Of a stretch of 64,000 bases of DNA, positions 25,393 through 33,709 are shown piece after piece; position 1 is the stretch's first letter; each line of letters starts with the position of its first letter. The stretch is from Gimibacter soli. GTDB lineage: Bacteria > Pseudomonadota > Alphaproteobacteria > Sphingomonadales > Kordiimonadaceae. The notes below the pieces were generated by a model. It was not told the origin of the DNA. It ran no database searches and saw only the letters and a program-made list of their open reading frames with translations. Location of the stretch: the NCBI RefSeq assembly GCF_028463845.1, contig NZ_CP116805.1, forward strand, positions 620,001 to 684,000, given 5' to 3'. A program made the translations under genes and the position numbers.

Positions 25393-26073
25393 CTAGCCGA
25401 TCAGTTCCCTGAACCGGCGCTCGCCAGTGCCTGAAAAAATGATCGCCCGTGTTGCAGGCTGGCGTTGCGCCCAGCCGAGCGCAAAGAACTGGTCGAGGAT
25501 CAGTTTGCCGGCGCTGCCTGCAAGATGATGGCGCCGCACGCTCCAGTCCAGACAGGTGCGGCATTCAGGGCGGTTTGACCTCGGCAGGCTTGCCGGAGTG
25601 AGGCCAATGACGGACAGTTGCTCCCATCCCCGGGATGAGATAACGAGCCTGGCGCCCGTGTCCATCAGCCATTTGTCAGCGATCATCCGGTCGAGAAGCG
25701 CCACACCCATGTCGCCTGCCAGATGGTCGTAACAAACGCGGGCTTTGCGCATGGCAGCGTCCGTGGGGCCTGTGCGGGTGCGCTTGCCGGTGCCACTTGT
25801 GTCTGCAACTCGCATCAGCGCTTCAAGGAGGGCGGCAACGTCGCGACCGGCCAGCCGGTAATAATGGTGCCTTCCCTGTACCTCGCGCTCGATCAGGCGC
25901 CCCTCCATCAGCCGGGCAAGATGTGAACTCGCCGTCTGCTTGGTGATGCCGGCCTCGATGGCCAACTCACCGGCCGTCAGCGCACGACCGTCCATCAGGG
26001 CGTTCAGCATATTGCCGCGGGCGGGGTCGCCAACGAGGGCAGCAATCCGGGAAATGTCGGGGCCTTCTTTCAT
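25393..26073 (-). CDS. ArsR-family transcriptional regulator
   Basis: The product is 226 aa, about twice the minimal ArsR length. The winged HTH occupies about residues 5-90 (ELAIEAGITKQTASSHLARLMEG as recognition region, then HHYYRLAG wing). No metal-binding ELCVCDL motif is present. The C-terminal extension has Cys pairs (ECRTCLDW) and a conserved 'R.C.DHLAG..GV' segment (ARVCYDHLAGDMGVAL), seen in a subgroup of ArsR-like repressors with an extra ligand domain. It is divergent from the NIPSNAP/monooxygenase pair, with a palindrome directly in front of it, so it probably represses that pair and itself. Confidence 0.85.
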   Translation of the reverse strand: MKEGPDISRIAALVGDPARGNMLNALMDGRALTAGELAIEAGITKQTASSHLARLMEGRLIEREVQGRHHYYRLAGRDVAALLEALMRVADTSGTGKRTRTGPTDAAMRKARVCYDHLAGDMGVALLDRMIADKWLMDTGARLVISSRGWEQLSVIGLTPASLPRSNRPECRTCLDWSVRRHHLAGSAGKLILDQFFALGWAQRQPATRAIIFSGTGERRFRELIG

Positions 26074-26074
26074 A

Positions 26075-26092
26075 GTTCGACCCTAATCGAAC
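26075..26092. promoter_or_regulatory. Candidate ArsR operator
   Basis: GTTCGA-N6-TCGAAC is a perfect inverted repeat beginning one base upstream of the ArsR start codon, within the 76-base divergent gap to the NIPSNAP gene. Confidence 0.5.
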
Positions 26093-26149
26093 CATTATGT
26101 CTGCGCAATCGGTTAGAAGGGCATCACCATCCGGCAAGGAGATGTGCCC

Positions 26150-26482
26150 ATGATAACCTGTTTCATCCGCTACGAGATTGATCCGTTCCGAAAGGATCTG
26201 TTTGAACGTTATGCCCGTGGCTGGGGCGAGGCGATCCCGCGTTGCGGGGCCGACCTCATCGGCTATTTTGCGCCGCACGAGGGCTCGACCACCGTGGCAT
26301 ACGGGGTCTATTCCCTCCCGTCGCTCGCCGATTACGAGGCCTACAAAACCCGGCTTGCGGCCGATCCCGCAGGGCGGGAAAATTACGAGTTTGCGCGAGC
26401 CGAAGGTTTCATCCGGCGGGAGGACAGACTGTTCCTGAAGCTTGCTTCTGCGCCTCACGGGGTGAAGGGAGGCGTGCAATGA
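26150..26482 (+). CDS. NIPSNAP-family protein
   Basis: The product is 110 aa. A single ferredoxin-like alpha/beta-barrel domain of the NIPSNAP type (ITCFIRYEIDPFRKDLFERYA, then GYFAPHEGSTTVAYGVYSLPS). Function of bacterial NIPSNAP proteins is largely unknown; many sit beside dimeric ABM-type oxygenases. The ATG at 26150 has AAGGAG 8 bases upstream, which rules out the GTG at 26144. Its stop overlaps the next start (ATGA), so the pair is co-translated. Confidence 0.83.
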   Translation: MITCFIRYEIDPFRKDLFERYARGWGEAIPRCGADLIGYFAPHEGSTTVAYGVYSLPSLADYEAYKTRLAADPAGRENYEFARAEGFIRREDRLFLKLASAPHGVKGGVQ

Positions 26483-26832
26483 TCGCCGTCCTTTTTGAAG
26501 CTGTGGCGAGCGACGCCCACACGCACGAATATTTCGATCTGGCAGGTCAGTTGCGCCCGCTTCTTGATGAAATCGATGGCTTCATCTCAATCGAGCGGTT
26601 CGAAAGCATCACGACGCCGGGCAAGGTTCTGTCCCTGTCTTTCTGGCGGGACGAGGAAGCCATCCAGGCATGGCGACGGACGGTCGCGCACCGCAAGGCG
26701 CAGGCGGTCGGGCGGCACCATGTATTTGATGACTACCGGCTGCGGATCGCTCACGTGGTGCGCGATTACGGCCTGAACGACCGGACGGAGGCCCCCGACG
26801 ACAGCCGGGAGGCCCACGGCGAACATGGCTAA
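26479..26832 (+). CDS. Antibiotic biosynthesis monooxygenase (ABM) domain protein
   Basis: The product is 117 aa. The ABM fold is shown by IAVLFEAVASDAHTHEYFDLA, then GFISIERFESITTPGKVLSLSFW and the amphipathic helix AIQAWRRTVAHRKAQAVGR, ending with DYRLRIAHVVRDYG. Relatives include quinol monooxygenases and heme-degrading enzymes, but many members are only putative. It is translationally coupled to the NIPSNAP gene and probably controlled by the divergent ArsR protein. Confidence 0.85.
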   Translation: MIAVLFEAVASDAHTHEYFDLAGQLRPLLDEIDGFISIERFESITTPGKVLSLSFWRDEEAIQAWRRTVAHRKAQAVGRHHVFDDYRLRIAHVVRDYGLNDRTEAPDDSREAHGEHG

Positions 26833-26925
26833 GTCGGCCTGAATATGCCATCTGCCGGACGGGTGACAAAGACGGAACCATCGGTCTATTGTTCCTTCAT
26901 GGCTCGGTATGAAGGAACGCTCCCT

Positions 26926-27447
26926 ATGCATCTGGTTTTTCTCTACGGCCCCCCGGCGGCAGGAAAATATACCGTTGCCAGGCTTCTGGCGGCGGAAACC
27001 GGCTATGCGCTTTTCCATAATCATCTGGTGGTGGATGCGGTTGCGGCCGTCTTCCCCTTTGGCAGCGAAAGCTTCGTGCGCCTGCGTGAGGATTTCTGGA
27101 TGAAAAGCTTTGAGGCGGCAGCGCGCGAGGAACGCTCGCTGATCTTCACCTTCCAGCCGGAAGGCTCCGTCGCCCCCGATTTTGCAGGGCGTGTCGCCGA
27201 TCTGGTGCGCGGAGCGGGCGGAAAGGTCACATTCGTGCATCTCACCCTGTCGCGTGAGGAACAGGTTGCCCGGGTCGACAATGCCGACCGCGCGAAGTTT
27301 GGAAAACTTCGGGATGTAGTGCTGTTGAAGGCGTTGCAGGACGAATTCACGGCCTGCGAACGCGCGATGCCGACGCCGGACCTGACGATCGATACCGCCC
27401 GTGTGCCGCCCGAAGAAGCGGCGGCGATGATCAGGGCAGTCCTTTAA
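26926..27447 (+). CDS. P-loop kinase-like ATPase
   Basis: The product is 173 aa. The Walker A loop is near the N terminus (YGPPAAGKYTVARLL), and the size and layout resemble small AAA/shikimate-kinase-like phosphotransferases (chloramphenicol phosphotransferase-like fold). A conserved HNHLVVDAV follows, plus a basic lid region (KFGKLRD). The substrate is unknown. GAAGGAACG precedes the ATG at 26926 by about 6 bases. Confidence 0.72.
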   Translation: MHLVFLYGPPAAGKYTVARLLAAETGYALFHNHLVVDAVAAVFPFGSESFVRLREDFWMKSFEAAAREERSLIFTFQPEGSVAPDFAGRVADLVRGAGGKVTFVHLTLSREEQVARVDNADRAKFGKLRDVVLLKALQDEFTACERAMPTPDLTIDTARVPPEEAAAMIRAVL

Positions 27448-27698
27448 GGCGGGTGGGGCATCCTGCGCCCCATTCGTGACAGATTTCCTGATTATCTCTT
27501 CAAATAACATTGAGTTGCCTTCGGCGCGCACCTGTCCCACAGTGCGCGCGCCGGCATGAAGCACCTCCCCGCTCTTGCCGTGCGGACTGACGGCGCCCCG
27601 CCGTTTTCCCCGCATTCGCCTTCAGGCTGCCGTTCCTGCAACGGGTTCGGCGCATGCCTTTTTCACTGTTGCCCCATCCTGTGAAGGAGATTTCGAAA

Positions 27699-28349
27699 AT
27701 GACCGACCAGACCCCGACCTTCGAACTGCCGCCGCTCCCCTACGGCCACGCAGACCTCGCGCCCGCGCTTTCGGAAGAAACGCTGCAGGTTCACCACGGC
27801 AAACACCATGCCCGCTATGTGACGGTGCTGAACGGCTTCATCGCCGACAAGGGCCTGACCGCCACCTCGATCGAGCAGGTGACGAAAGACGCGCATGCCA
27901 AGGGCGACAAGCCGGTCTTCAATAACGCGGCACAGGCCTGGAACCATGCCTTCTTCTGGGAAAGCATGAGCCCCAAGGCAACCGCACCTGCCGGTGCGCT
28001 TCTTGATGCCATCAACGCGGCTTTCGGTAGCGTGGAAGAGCTGAAAAAGCGCTTCGTGGCTGAAGGCGTCGGCCATTTCGGCTCCGGTTGGGCGTGGCTC
28101 ATTGTGCGCGCTGGCAAGCTTGAGGTCGTCTCGACCCATGATGCCGGCCTGCCGATTCTGGAAGACGGTGTGACCGCCCTTCTGGCCTGCGACGTGTGGG
28201 AACATGCCTACTATATCGACTACCGCCAGGACCGCCCGACGTGGCTCGGCAACTGGTTCGACAAGCTCGCCAACTGGGATTTCGCGGCCCGGCAATTTGC
28301 CGCCGCAATCGAAGGCGGCGAAGGCTGGCGCTACCCCGCGCCGAAATAA
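27699..28349 (+). CDS. sodB: Superoxide dismutase, Fe type
   Basis: The product is 216 aa. Metal ligands are His32 (HHGKHHARY), His83 (WNHAFFW), Asp165 and His169 (DVWEHAYY). Gln79 in NNAAQAWNH is the residue that marks Fe- over Mn-type enzymes. It dismutates superoxide in the cytoplasm; there is no signal peptide. AAGGAG lies 9 bases before the ATG. The preceding 250 bases (27448..27698) contain no gene I can support. A strong terminator follows. Confidence 0.95.
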   Translation: MTDQTPTFELPPLPYGHADLAPALSEETLQVHHGKHHARYVTVLNGFIADKGLTATSIEQVTKDAHAKGDKPVFNNAAQAWNHAFFWESMSPKATAPAGALLDAINAAFGSVEELKKRFVAEGVGHFGSGWAWLIVRAGKLEVVSTHDAGLPILEDGVTALLACDVWEHAYYIDYRQDRPTWLGNWFDKLANWDFAARQFAAAIEGGEGWRYPAPK

Positions 28350-28372
28350 GCGACAAGACCTATCCGAGAAGA

Positions 28373-28401
28373 GGCCCGCCCAATCTGGCGGGCCTTTTTT
28401 C
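28373..28401 (+). terminator. Intrinsic terminator of sodB
   Basis: A 9-bp stem (AGGCCCGCC / GGCGGGCCT) with a 6-base loop is followed by TTTTTT. Confidence 0.92.
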
Positions 28402-28542
28402 TTGGGGATGCGCTGGCGGCGTCAATCTACTATTGATTGATATTTTCGGGCGCCAGCAGTAGATTCCCGGTTTCTTTACAGCCGACAGTTTCAGCGTGAC
28501 GACAAGTGTTCCGGTATTCCGCAATCCAAGGGAGGCCCCGGC

Positions 28543-30540
28543 ATGACCGCTCGCCCTCGTTCGTCAGTAGCCAGCAACAAGGAAATCAGCAGCCCGACGC
28601 TTACCGCGGCGGAAGACGTGCGCGTCCTGAGCGTACGCCCGGACACGCTTGATTTCCGGGACCGCATGTTCGAACCGACACTCGTTGAAGTGCCGCTTCG
28701 ACGAACCCTCGATGATTATTGCAGCGCCGGTGTGCCGATCCTTGATCAGGGCCGCGAAGGCGCCTGCACCGGCTTCGGGCTTGCCACGATGGTTCACTAT
28801 CTGCTGCGCACCCGCAAGGTTGAACGCTCCGAAGATATGGTCAGCCCCAACATGCTCTATGACATGGCCCGTCGGTACGATGAATGGGCCGGTGAAAACT
28901 ACAGCGGCTCCAGCTGCCGGGGCGCCATCAAGGGATGGTTCAAGCACGGCGTGTGCGACACCAAACTGTGGCCCAAGTCGCTTGGCGAAGCGGCGGTTGT
29001 GAACCATGCAATCGCCACCGATGCCTCGCGCCGGCCGCTCGGCGCCTATTTCAGGGTCAATCATCAGGATCTTGTGGCCATGCACTGCGCGATCACGGAA
29101 GCGGGCATCCTTTATGCCAGTGCCGCCGTGCATCAGGGCTGGCAACGGGTCGGCAAGGACGGGGTGATTGCCTATCCGGGCGGCAACATGATCGGCGGGC
29201 ACGCCTTCGCCATTGTTGCTTATGACGAAGAAGGGCTTTGGATCCAGAATTCATGGGGCACCAAATGGGGCAAGAAAGGCTTTGCCCGGATTTCCTATGA
29301 AGACTGGCTGGCGAACGGCAGCGATGTGTGGGCGGCCCGGCTTGCGGTGCCCACTCGGCGTGGTGCGGTCGATGCTGTCAGCAGCCTGGCGCACGGTGCG
29401 GCCCAGATTCCGGCGCTCGCCCTCAGCGAGTTGCGCCCGCATGTCATCAATGTCGGTAATGACGGCAAGCTTGACCCCAAAGGGGATATCGGCACAACGC
29501 CCGAAACGCTGGCCGAAATCGTGCGGGGTGACATCCCCCGTCTGACCAAGGGCTGGTCCAAGCGGCGTATTGTCCTTTATGCCCATGGCGGCCTTGTGGG
29601 CAAATCGAACGCCTTGCAGCGGGTCAATGATTACCGTGCCGCCATGCTCGGGGCCGAATGCTATCCGCTTGCCTTCATCTGGAAGACCGATTTCTGGACC
29701 ACGGTGCGCAATATCCTCGCGGATGCCAATCGTCAGCGGCGGCCCGAAGGCTTCATCGACGACAGCCGGAATTTCATGCTCGACCGGCTGGACGATCTCC
29801 TTGAGCCGGCCGCTCGCACGCTCGGCGGAAAAGCCGTCTGGAACGAAATGAAGGAGAATGCCGAGCTCGCGACCCTGCGCAAGCCGGGGGACGGCGCGGC
29901 GCGGCAACTTGCCGATCTCCTGGCTGCCGACAAGGATATCGAGCTGCATCTGGTGGCCCACAGCGCCGGCAGCATTTTCTTCGCCCGCTTCGTCGAATAC
30001 TGGACGAAGACGCTTGGCCTGCCCGTCGCCACCTGCACCCTGTGGGCGCCGGCCTGCACGACGGCGCTGTTCAAGAAACATTATCTGCCGGCGATAGACA
30101 GCGGGAAGATCGAACGCTTCACCCTTTTCACGCTGACCGACCAGACCGAGCAGAATGACAATTGCGCCAAGATCTATAACAAGTCGCTGCTCTATCTTGT
30201 CTCCAACGCCTTCGAGGAACGGTTCCGGATTCCGATTTTCCGGCCGGACGGCGAAGCGATCCTCGGCATGGAAAAATTTGTCGAGAAAGACAAGGCGATC
30301 AAGGCCCTGTTCAAGGGCAAGAAGGCCGTACACGAATGGATCCGCTCACCGGCCGGCTTGCCGGAAGGCGATCCTTATGCCTCGGAAGCCCAGCATCACG
30401 GCGATTTCGATGACGACCGCTTCACCGTGAAGGCGACGCTTGCGCGCATTCTGGCCGCCAAGAAAGGCTTCCACGGGACCGTCAGCTTCGCCCGCTCTGC
30501 CTCCTCCCGCCGCTCAATGCGCGAACGACTGAGCGACTGA
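28543..30540 (+). CDS. Papain-like cysteine protease fused to an alpha/beta-hydrolase
   Basis: The product is 665 aa. Residues about 50-270 are a C1-family protease with a complete active site: Gln69 (LDQG), nucleophile Cys75 (GACTGF), His220 (GGHAF) and Asn236 (QNSWGTKWG). From about residue 340 a second enzyme fold begins, with an oxyanion-type HGG (VLYAHGGLVG) and a nucleophile elbow with Ser474 (LVAHSAGS), as in lipase- or esterase-like hydrolases. No signal peptide, membrane helix or inhibitory propeptide is evident, so the protein is probably cytoplasmic or exported by a non-Sec route. It is not in an operon. The biological role is unknown. Confidence 0.85.
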   Translation: MTARPRSSVASNKEISSPTLTAAEDVRVLSVRPDTLDFRDRMFEPTLVEVPLRRTLDDYCSAGVPILDQGREGACTGFGLATMVHYLLRTRKVERSEDMVSPNMLYDMARRYDEWAGENYSGSSCRGAIKGWFKHGVCDTKLWPKSLGEAAVVNHAIATDASRRPLGAYFRVNHQDLVAMHCAITEAGILYASAAVHQGWQRVGKDGVIAYPGGNMIGGHAFAIVAYDEEGLWIQNSWGTKWGKKGFARISYEDWLANGSDVWAARLAVPTRRGAVDAVSSLAHGAAQIPALALSELRPHVINVGNDGKLDPKGDIGTTPETLAEIVRGDIPRLTKGWSKRRIVLYAHGGLVGKSNALQRVNDYRAAMLGAECYPLAFIWKTDFWTTVRNILADANRQRRPEGFIDDSRNFMLDRLDDLLEPAARTLGGKAVWNEMKENAELATLRKPGDGAARQLADLLAADKDIELHLVAHSAGSIFFARFVEYWTKTLGLPVATCTLWAPACTTALFKKHYLPAIDSGKIERFTLFTLTDQTEQNDNCAKIYNKSLLYLVSNAFEERFRIPIFRPDGEAILGMEKFVEKDKAIKALFKGKKAVHEWIRSPAGLPEGDPYASEAQHHGDFDDDRFTVKATLARILAAKKGFHGTVSFARSASSRRSMRERLSD

Positions 30541-30575
30541 GGGTATAGCCAGCGCGGGCCCCTCCAACTCGCCCT

Positions 30576-31949
30576 TCAGGCTGGCTTGCGCACCGCGATC
30601 AGGGCAGCAAGGGCAGCGAAGAGGGTTGCCACAAGGAAGGTCGTCTGCAGGCCGCCTGCCGCGAACACCGACCCGAGGACCGCGGCGCCTGTAATGAAGC
30701 CGAGGCTGCGGGAGAGATTGAGAAGGGCCGAGGTCATGCCGCGCTGGTCGGCGGCGGCCTCCTGCATGACCATCGTATTGTTGGCGGTGTGGAAGAAAGC
30801 ATAGCCGAGCGTGACGGCCATCAGCGGGCCGATATAGCCGGGGACCCCAAGCGACGCAGGCGCCGTGGCAAGGGCGAGGGCGCCAGCCGTCATCAGGGTC
30901 AGCCCCCCGATCTGGCTGCGGCGGACACCGAACCTGTCAGCTGCGCGCCCTGCCGGCACACCGGCAAGCGCGACCATCAGTGGCCCGGCAGACATCACGA
31001 GGCCAACCGACGCTGTATCGAGGCCAAGGCCGTGCGCCAGATAGAAGGGGCCGACCACAAGCGATGCCATCATGATGGCGGAGACGAGGCAATTCATCAC
31101 AAGGCCGGCGCTCAAAACCGGGTTCCGGAACAGGCCGGGGCGGATCAGCGGGTGTGCCGTCTTCCTCTCGAACCGGACAAAAACTAACCCGCCCGCGACC
31201 GCCGCACCCACAAGGCCAGCGTTCACGAGGGCGGAACCCCCGGCGCCGGTCATGGCCAGCGCATAGGCCGCAAGGACAGCGGCGAGGAGGAGGGTGCCGA
31301 CCGTATCGAATTGGCGAGGGTCGAACCGGGATGCAGGGGCTTCGGCGGGTACGCTGCGCGCGATCAGGGCGAGCGCGGCGACACCGAGGGGGAGATTGAC
31401 CAGAAAGATCGACGGCCAGCCGAAAGCTGAGACCATGAAACCGCCAAGCGTGGGGCCAAGCGTGGTGCCCGCCGCCGACATGGTCGCGAGGAGGCCCATC
31501 GCTGCGCCGGCGCGTTCCTTCGGCACCGCGGCCCCGACAAGCGCCATTGTCATGGCCATCATGACCGCCGCCCCGACCCCCTGCGCCACGCGCGCGGCAA
31601 GAAGCCAGTGGGTTGACGGCGCAGCGGCGCAAAGGGCCGACGCCAGCATGTAAAGAAGGATGCCGCCCATCAGCAGGCGGCGCCGGTCCATCATGTCGCC
31701 GAGCCGCCCAACCCCGGCCATGAAGGCGGTCATCGACAGGAGATAGGCGAGAACAATCCACTGGGCTGTATCAAAGGTGGCACCGAACGCTTCGGTCAGG
31801 GTCGGCAAGGCCACATTGACAATACCGGTGCCCACGGCCGCGATGAGCATCGAAAGGGAAAGGCTGACGAGTGCTAGCTTTGCGTTGCCTGAGGGGGCGG
31901 CAGGCATGGCATCGGGGCCTTCAAGGCCTATTGTTGCACTGTTGTTCAT
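30576..31949 (-). CDS. MFS drug-efflux transporter (EmrB/QacA type, DHA2)
   Basis: The product is 457 aa. It has the N-terminal substrate-efflux motifs of DHA2 exporters (ALPTLTEAFG, then GVGRLGDMMDRRRLLMGG as motif A, and a GPTLGGFM-type motif C), with 14 hydrophobic segments expected. The ATG at 31949 is used; a longer frame to 32129 would read through the shared operator. It is divergent from a MarR regulator with an 18-bp perfect inverted repeat between them, so it is very likely repressed by MarR and induced by a toxic compound. Confidence 0.87.
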   Translation of the reverse strand: MNNSATIGLEGPDAMPAAPSGNAKLALVSLSLSMLIAAVGTGIVNVALPTLTEAFGATFDTAQWIVLAYLLSMTAFMAGVGRLGDMMDRRRLLMGGILLYMLASALCAAAPSTHWLLAARVAQGVGAAVMMAMTMALVGAAVPKERAGAAMGLLATMSAAGTTLGPTLGGFMVSAFGWPSIFLVNLPLGVAALALIARSVPAEAPASRFDPRQFDTVGTLLLAAVLAAYALAMTGAGGSALVNAGLVGAAVAGGLVFVRFERKTAHPLIRPGLFRNPVLSAGLVMNCLVSAIMMASLVVGPFYLAHGLGLDTASVGLVMSAGPLMVALAGVPAGRAADRFGVRRSQIGGLTLMTAGALALATAPASLGVPGYIGPLMAVTLGYAFFHTANNTMVMQEAAADQRGMTSALLNLSRSLGFITGAAVLGSVFAAGGLQTTFLVATLFAALAALIAVRKPA

Positions 31950-31961
31950 GGAATTCACCAA

Positions 31962-32005
31962 TTCCTGTTGAATATATGCGTGCGCATGCATATATTCAAC
32001 AGGAA
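31962..32005. promoter_or_regulatory. 18-bp perfect inverted repeat, MarR/MFS operator
   Basis: The arms TTCCTGTTGAATATATGC (31962..31979) and GCATATATTCAACAGGAA (31988..32005) are separated by 8 bases, in the 72-base gap between the divergent MFS and MarR genes. The length and symmetry fit a MarR-dimer operator. Confidence 0.75.
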
Positions 32006-32021
32006 GCAGAGAGTCAAGTGG

Positions 32022-32462
32022 ATGAACGGAATGAATGGATATCTGGCCCTTTTTGATCGGCTCGGGCAGCTTGGGCGGCAGCGCTACCGCATGGCGGAAG
32101 ACTATTTTGCGCGGCTCGGGCTCAATCACACGGAAGCGCGTCTCCTGACGCTTCTGACCCAGGCGGGTGGCCGGGCGACGCAGGATGCCCTCGCAGGCCA
32201 GCTTTATATCGATCGCAGTAATGTGGGGCGGGCCCTAAAAGCGCTGGAGGCGCGCGACTATGTAGCGCGGCAGAAGGATGCGAAAGACAAGCGCGCCAAC
32301 TTTGTGCAGATCACCGCAAAAGGCAGCGCAGCGGCGGGTGAAATTGCCAGTCTGAAGGGTGAAATGGCGGCGGCCTTCTTCAACGGCCTCGAGGAATCAG
32401 AAGCGGCAATGATCGCCGGTCTCCTCGGTCGGGTGGAGCCATTTGGGGCCAATACGGCGTAA
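32022..32462 (+). CDS. MarR-family transcriptional regulator
   Basis: The product is 146 aa. The winged HTH of MarR type covers about residues 30-110 (LNHTEARLLTLLTQAGGRATQDALAG as the first helices, then DRSNVGRALKALEARDYVAR as recognition helix and KDKRANFVQITAKG as wing). The exact start is uncertain: ATG at 32022 or 32031; an ATG at 31968 would lie inside the operator. It probably controls the divergent efflux gene and itself. Confidence 0.88.
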   Translation: MNGMNGYLALFDRLGQLGRQRYRMAEDYFARLGLNHTEARLLTLLTQAGGRATQDALAGQLYIDRSNVGRALKALEARDYVARQKDAKDKRANFVQITAKGSAAAGEIASLKGEMAAAFFNGLEESEAAMIAGLLGRVEPFGANTA

Positions 32463-32489
32463 TAGCATGTGAAGCGAAGGGGGGCTGAC

Positions 32490-32903
32490 ATGAAAGATAC
32501 AGCAAAGGGATATTGCAATTGCGGCGCGGTCGCCTTCGAGATCGAAGGCGCCATCAGGGACATCTATATGTGCCACTGTTCGATCTGCCGCCGGTGGACC
32601 GGGCACGCTGGTGTCGCGGTGGTGGTTGTGCCGAAAGCGACTTTCCGCTGGGTGCGGGGGCAGGATCAGATCGGATCATGGTCTAAGCCGGATGCGGACT
32701 GGCAAAGCTCGTTCTGCAAGACATGCGGATCGGCGCTCCCTGGCACCAATGATCCTTCAACCGTGTTCATTCCTGCCGGACTGATTGCAGGCGGCGCCGA
32801 GAAACTGAAAGTGGCCCATCATATATGGGTTGGCTCCAAAGCGCCGTGGGACGAGATCAATGATGAGGCCAAGCAACATCCTGAGGCGTTCATAAGTAGC
32901 TGA
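32490..32903 (+). CDS. GFA/CENP-V domain protein
   Basis: The product is 137 aa. Zinc-site cysteines are arranged as in the glutathione-dependent formaldehyde-activating (GFA) family: GYCNCGAVAFEI, MCHCSICRRWTG and FCKTCGSALPG. Most members have no proven formaldehyde activity; some dehalogenate or detoxify electrophiles through glutathione. GAAGGGGGG precedes the ATG at 32490. It follows the MarR gene by 27 bases on the same strand and may be co-transcribed. Confidence 0.88.
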   Translation: MKDTAKGYCNCGAVAFEIEGAIRDIYMCHCSICRRWTGHAGVAVVVVPKATFRWVRGQDQIGSWSKPDADWQSSFCKTCGSALPGTNDPSTVFIPAGLIAGGAEKLKVAHHIWVGSKAPWDEINDEAKQHPEAFISS

Positions 32904-33011
32904 GGCCGATACACGTTCCGCAGCATCAGCCCTGTTCCGTAACGGTTACAAAAAAATGGTCGCACTAAGGTCTATTTAAACTATTTCCGCCTATTATTGG
33001 CCAAGAGATGT

Positions 33012-33030
33012 CCAATTGGCCCCCAATTGG
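33012..33030. promoter_or_regulatory. Duplicated CCAATTGG palindrome
   Basis: CCAATTGG-CCC-CCAATTGG: two copies of an 8-base palindrome three bases apart, in the 278-base intergenic region upstream of the PAS/MCP pair. Nothing else gene-like was seen in 32904..33181. Confidence 0.3.
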
Positions 33031-33096
33031 GCGATACAAAGCCGGTCGCCCCATCTTCTCCCTGCGACAATTCTTGCGAAGACTCCGGAACAAGGA

Positions 33097-33124
33097 ACAC
33101 ACTAATAACAATTTATTAGTGTGT
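33097..33124. promoter_or_regulatory. 12-bp perfect inverted repeat upstream of the PAS sensor
   Basis: ACACACTAATAA-CAAT-TTATTAGTGTGT ends 57 bases before the PAS gene start. With a 4-base loop and A+T-rich arms it could be an operator or a hairpin in the 5' untranslated region. Confidence 0.5.
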
Positions 33125-33181
33125 GCGTGCCATTCTGGGACGATCAAGATATGATTCTTGAGAATTCGACAGGATTCGCCA

Positions 33182-33709
33182 ATGTTTGATCGCCCCTCCC
33201 CCCTTAACGAAGAAATCAAGTTCGGCGTCGATGAAATCATCGTCTCCAAAACCGACACTCGCGGTTATCTGACCTATGCCAACGATGTTTTTTGCCGTGT
33301 CGCTGAAATGTCGACGCACGATGTGATTGGCAAGCCGCACGCTATTATCCGCCATCCCGATATGCCGCGCGCGGTGTTCAAGCTTTTGTGGGAAACCATC
33401 AAAGGCGGGAACGAGATCTTCGCCTATGTGAAGAACATGTCGGCAACGGGTCGTTATTACTGGGTCATTGCCCATGTTACCCCCAGTTTTGCGCCGGATG
33501 GCAGTATCAGTGGCTTCCATTCCAACAGGCGATGCCCATCCCGCAAAGGTATCAGCGACATCGAACCCCTGTATCAGCGTCTTCTGGATGAAGAACGGAA
33601 GCATTCGAACCCCAAGGACGGCCTCGCCGCCAGTTATCAGTATCTGACGGACATGCTGGCCGAGAAGCAGGTTTCCTATTCCAAGTTCATCTGGTCGACA
33701 GGGGAATAA
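33182..33709 (+). CDS. PAS-domain sensor protein (Aer-like N-terminal half)
   Basis: The product is 175 aa. One PAS domain (about residues 15-125) resembles the FAD-binding PAS of the aerotaxis receptor Aer: [33 protein letters not shown], and [12 protein letters not shown]. The C-terminal 50 residues are helical. It lacks a kinase or MCP output of its own. The stop codon overlaps the next gene's start by one base (TAATG), and the next gene is an MCP without a sensor, so together they look like one receptor split into two chains. Confidence 0.85.
   Translation: MFDRPSPLNEEIKFGVDEIIVSKTDTRGYLTYANDVFCRVAEMSTHDVIGKPHAIIRHPDMPRAVFKLLWETIKGGNEIFAYVKNMSATGRYYWVIAHVTPSFAPDGSISGFHSNRRCPSRKGISDIEPLYQRLLDEERKHSNPKDGLAASYQYLTDMLAEKQVSYSKFIWSTGE

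Noticed and set aside
23456-25564. A 702-codon open frame antisense to the triple-PAS receptor
   Set aside because: It is the shadow of a G+C-rich gene. Its translation has no domain, and the sense frame has clear PAS and MCP motifs.
27454-27472. TGGGGC / GCCCCA hairpin after the P-loop kinase gene as a terminator
   Set aside because: Short stem and no T run; too weak to list.
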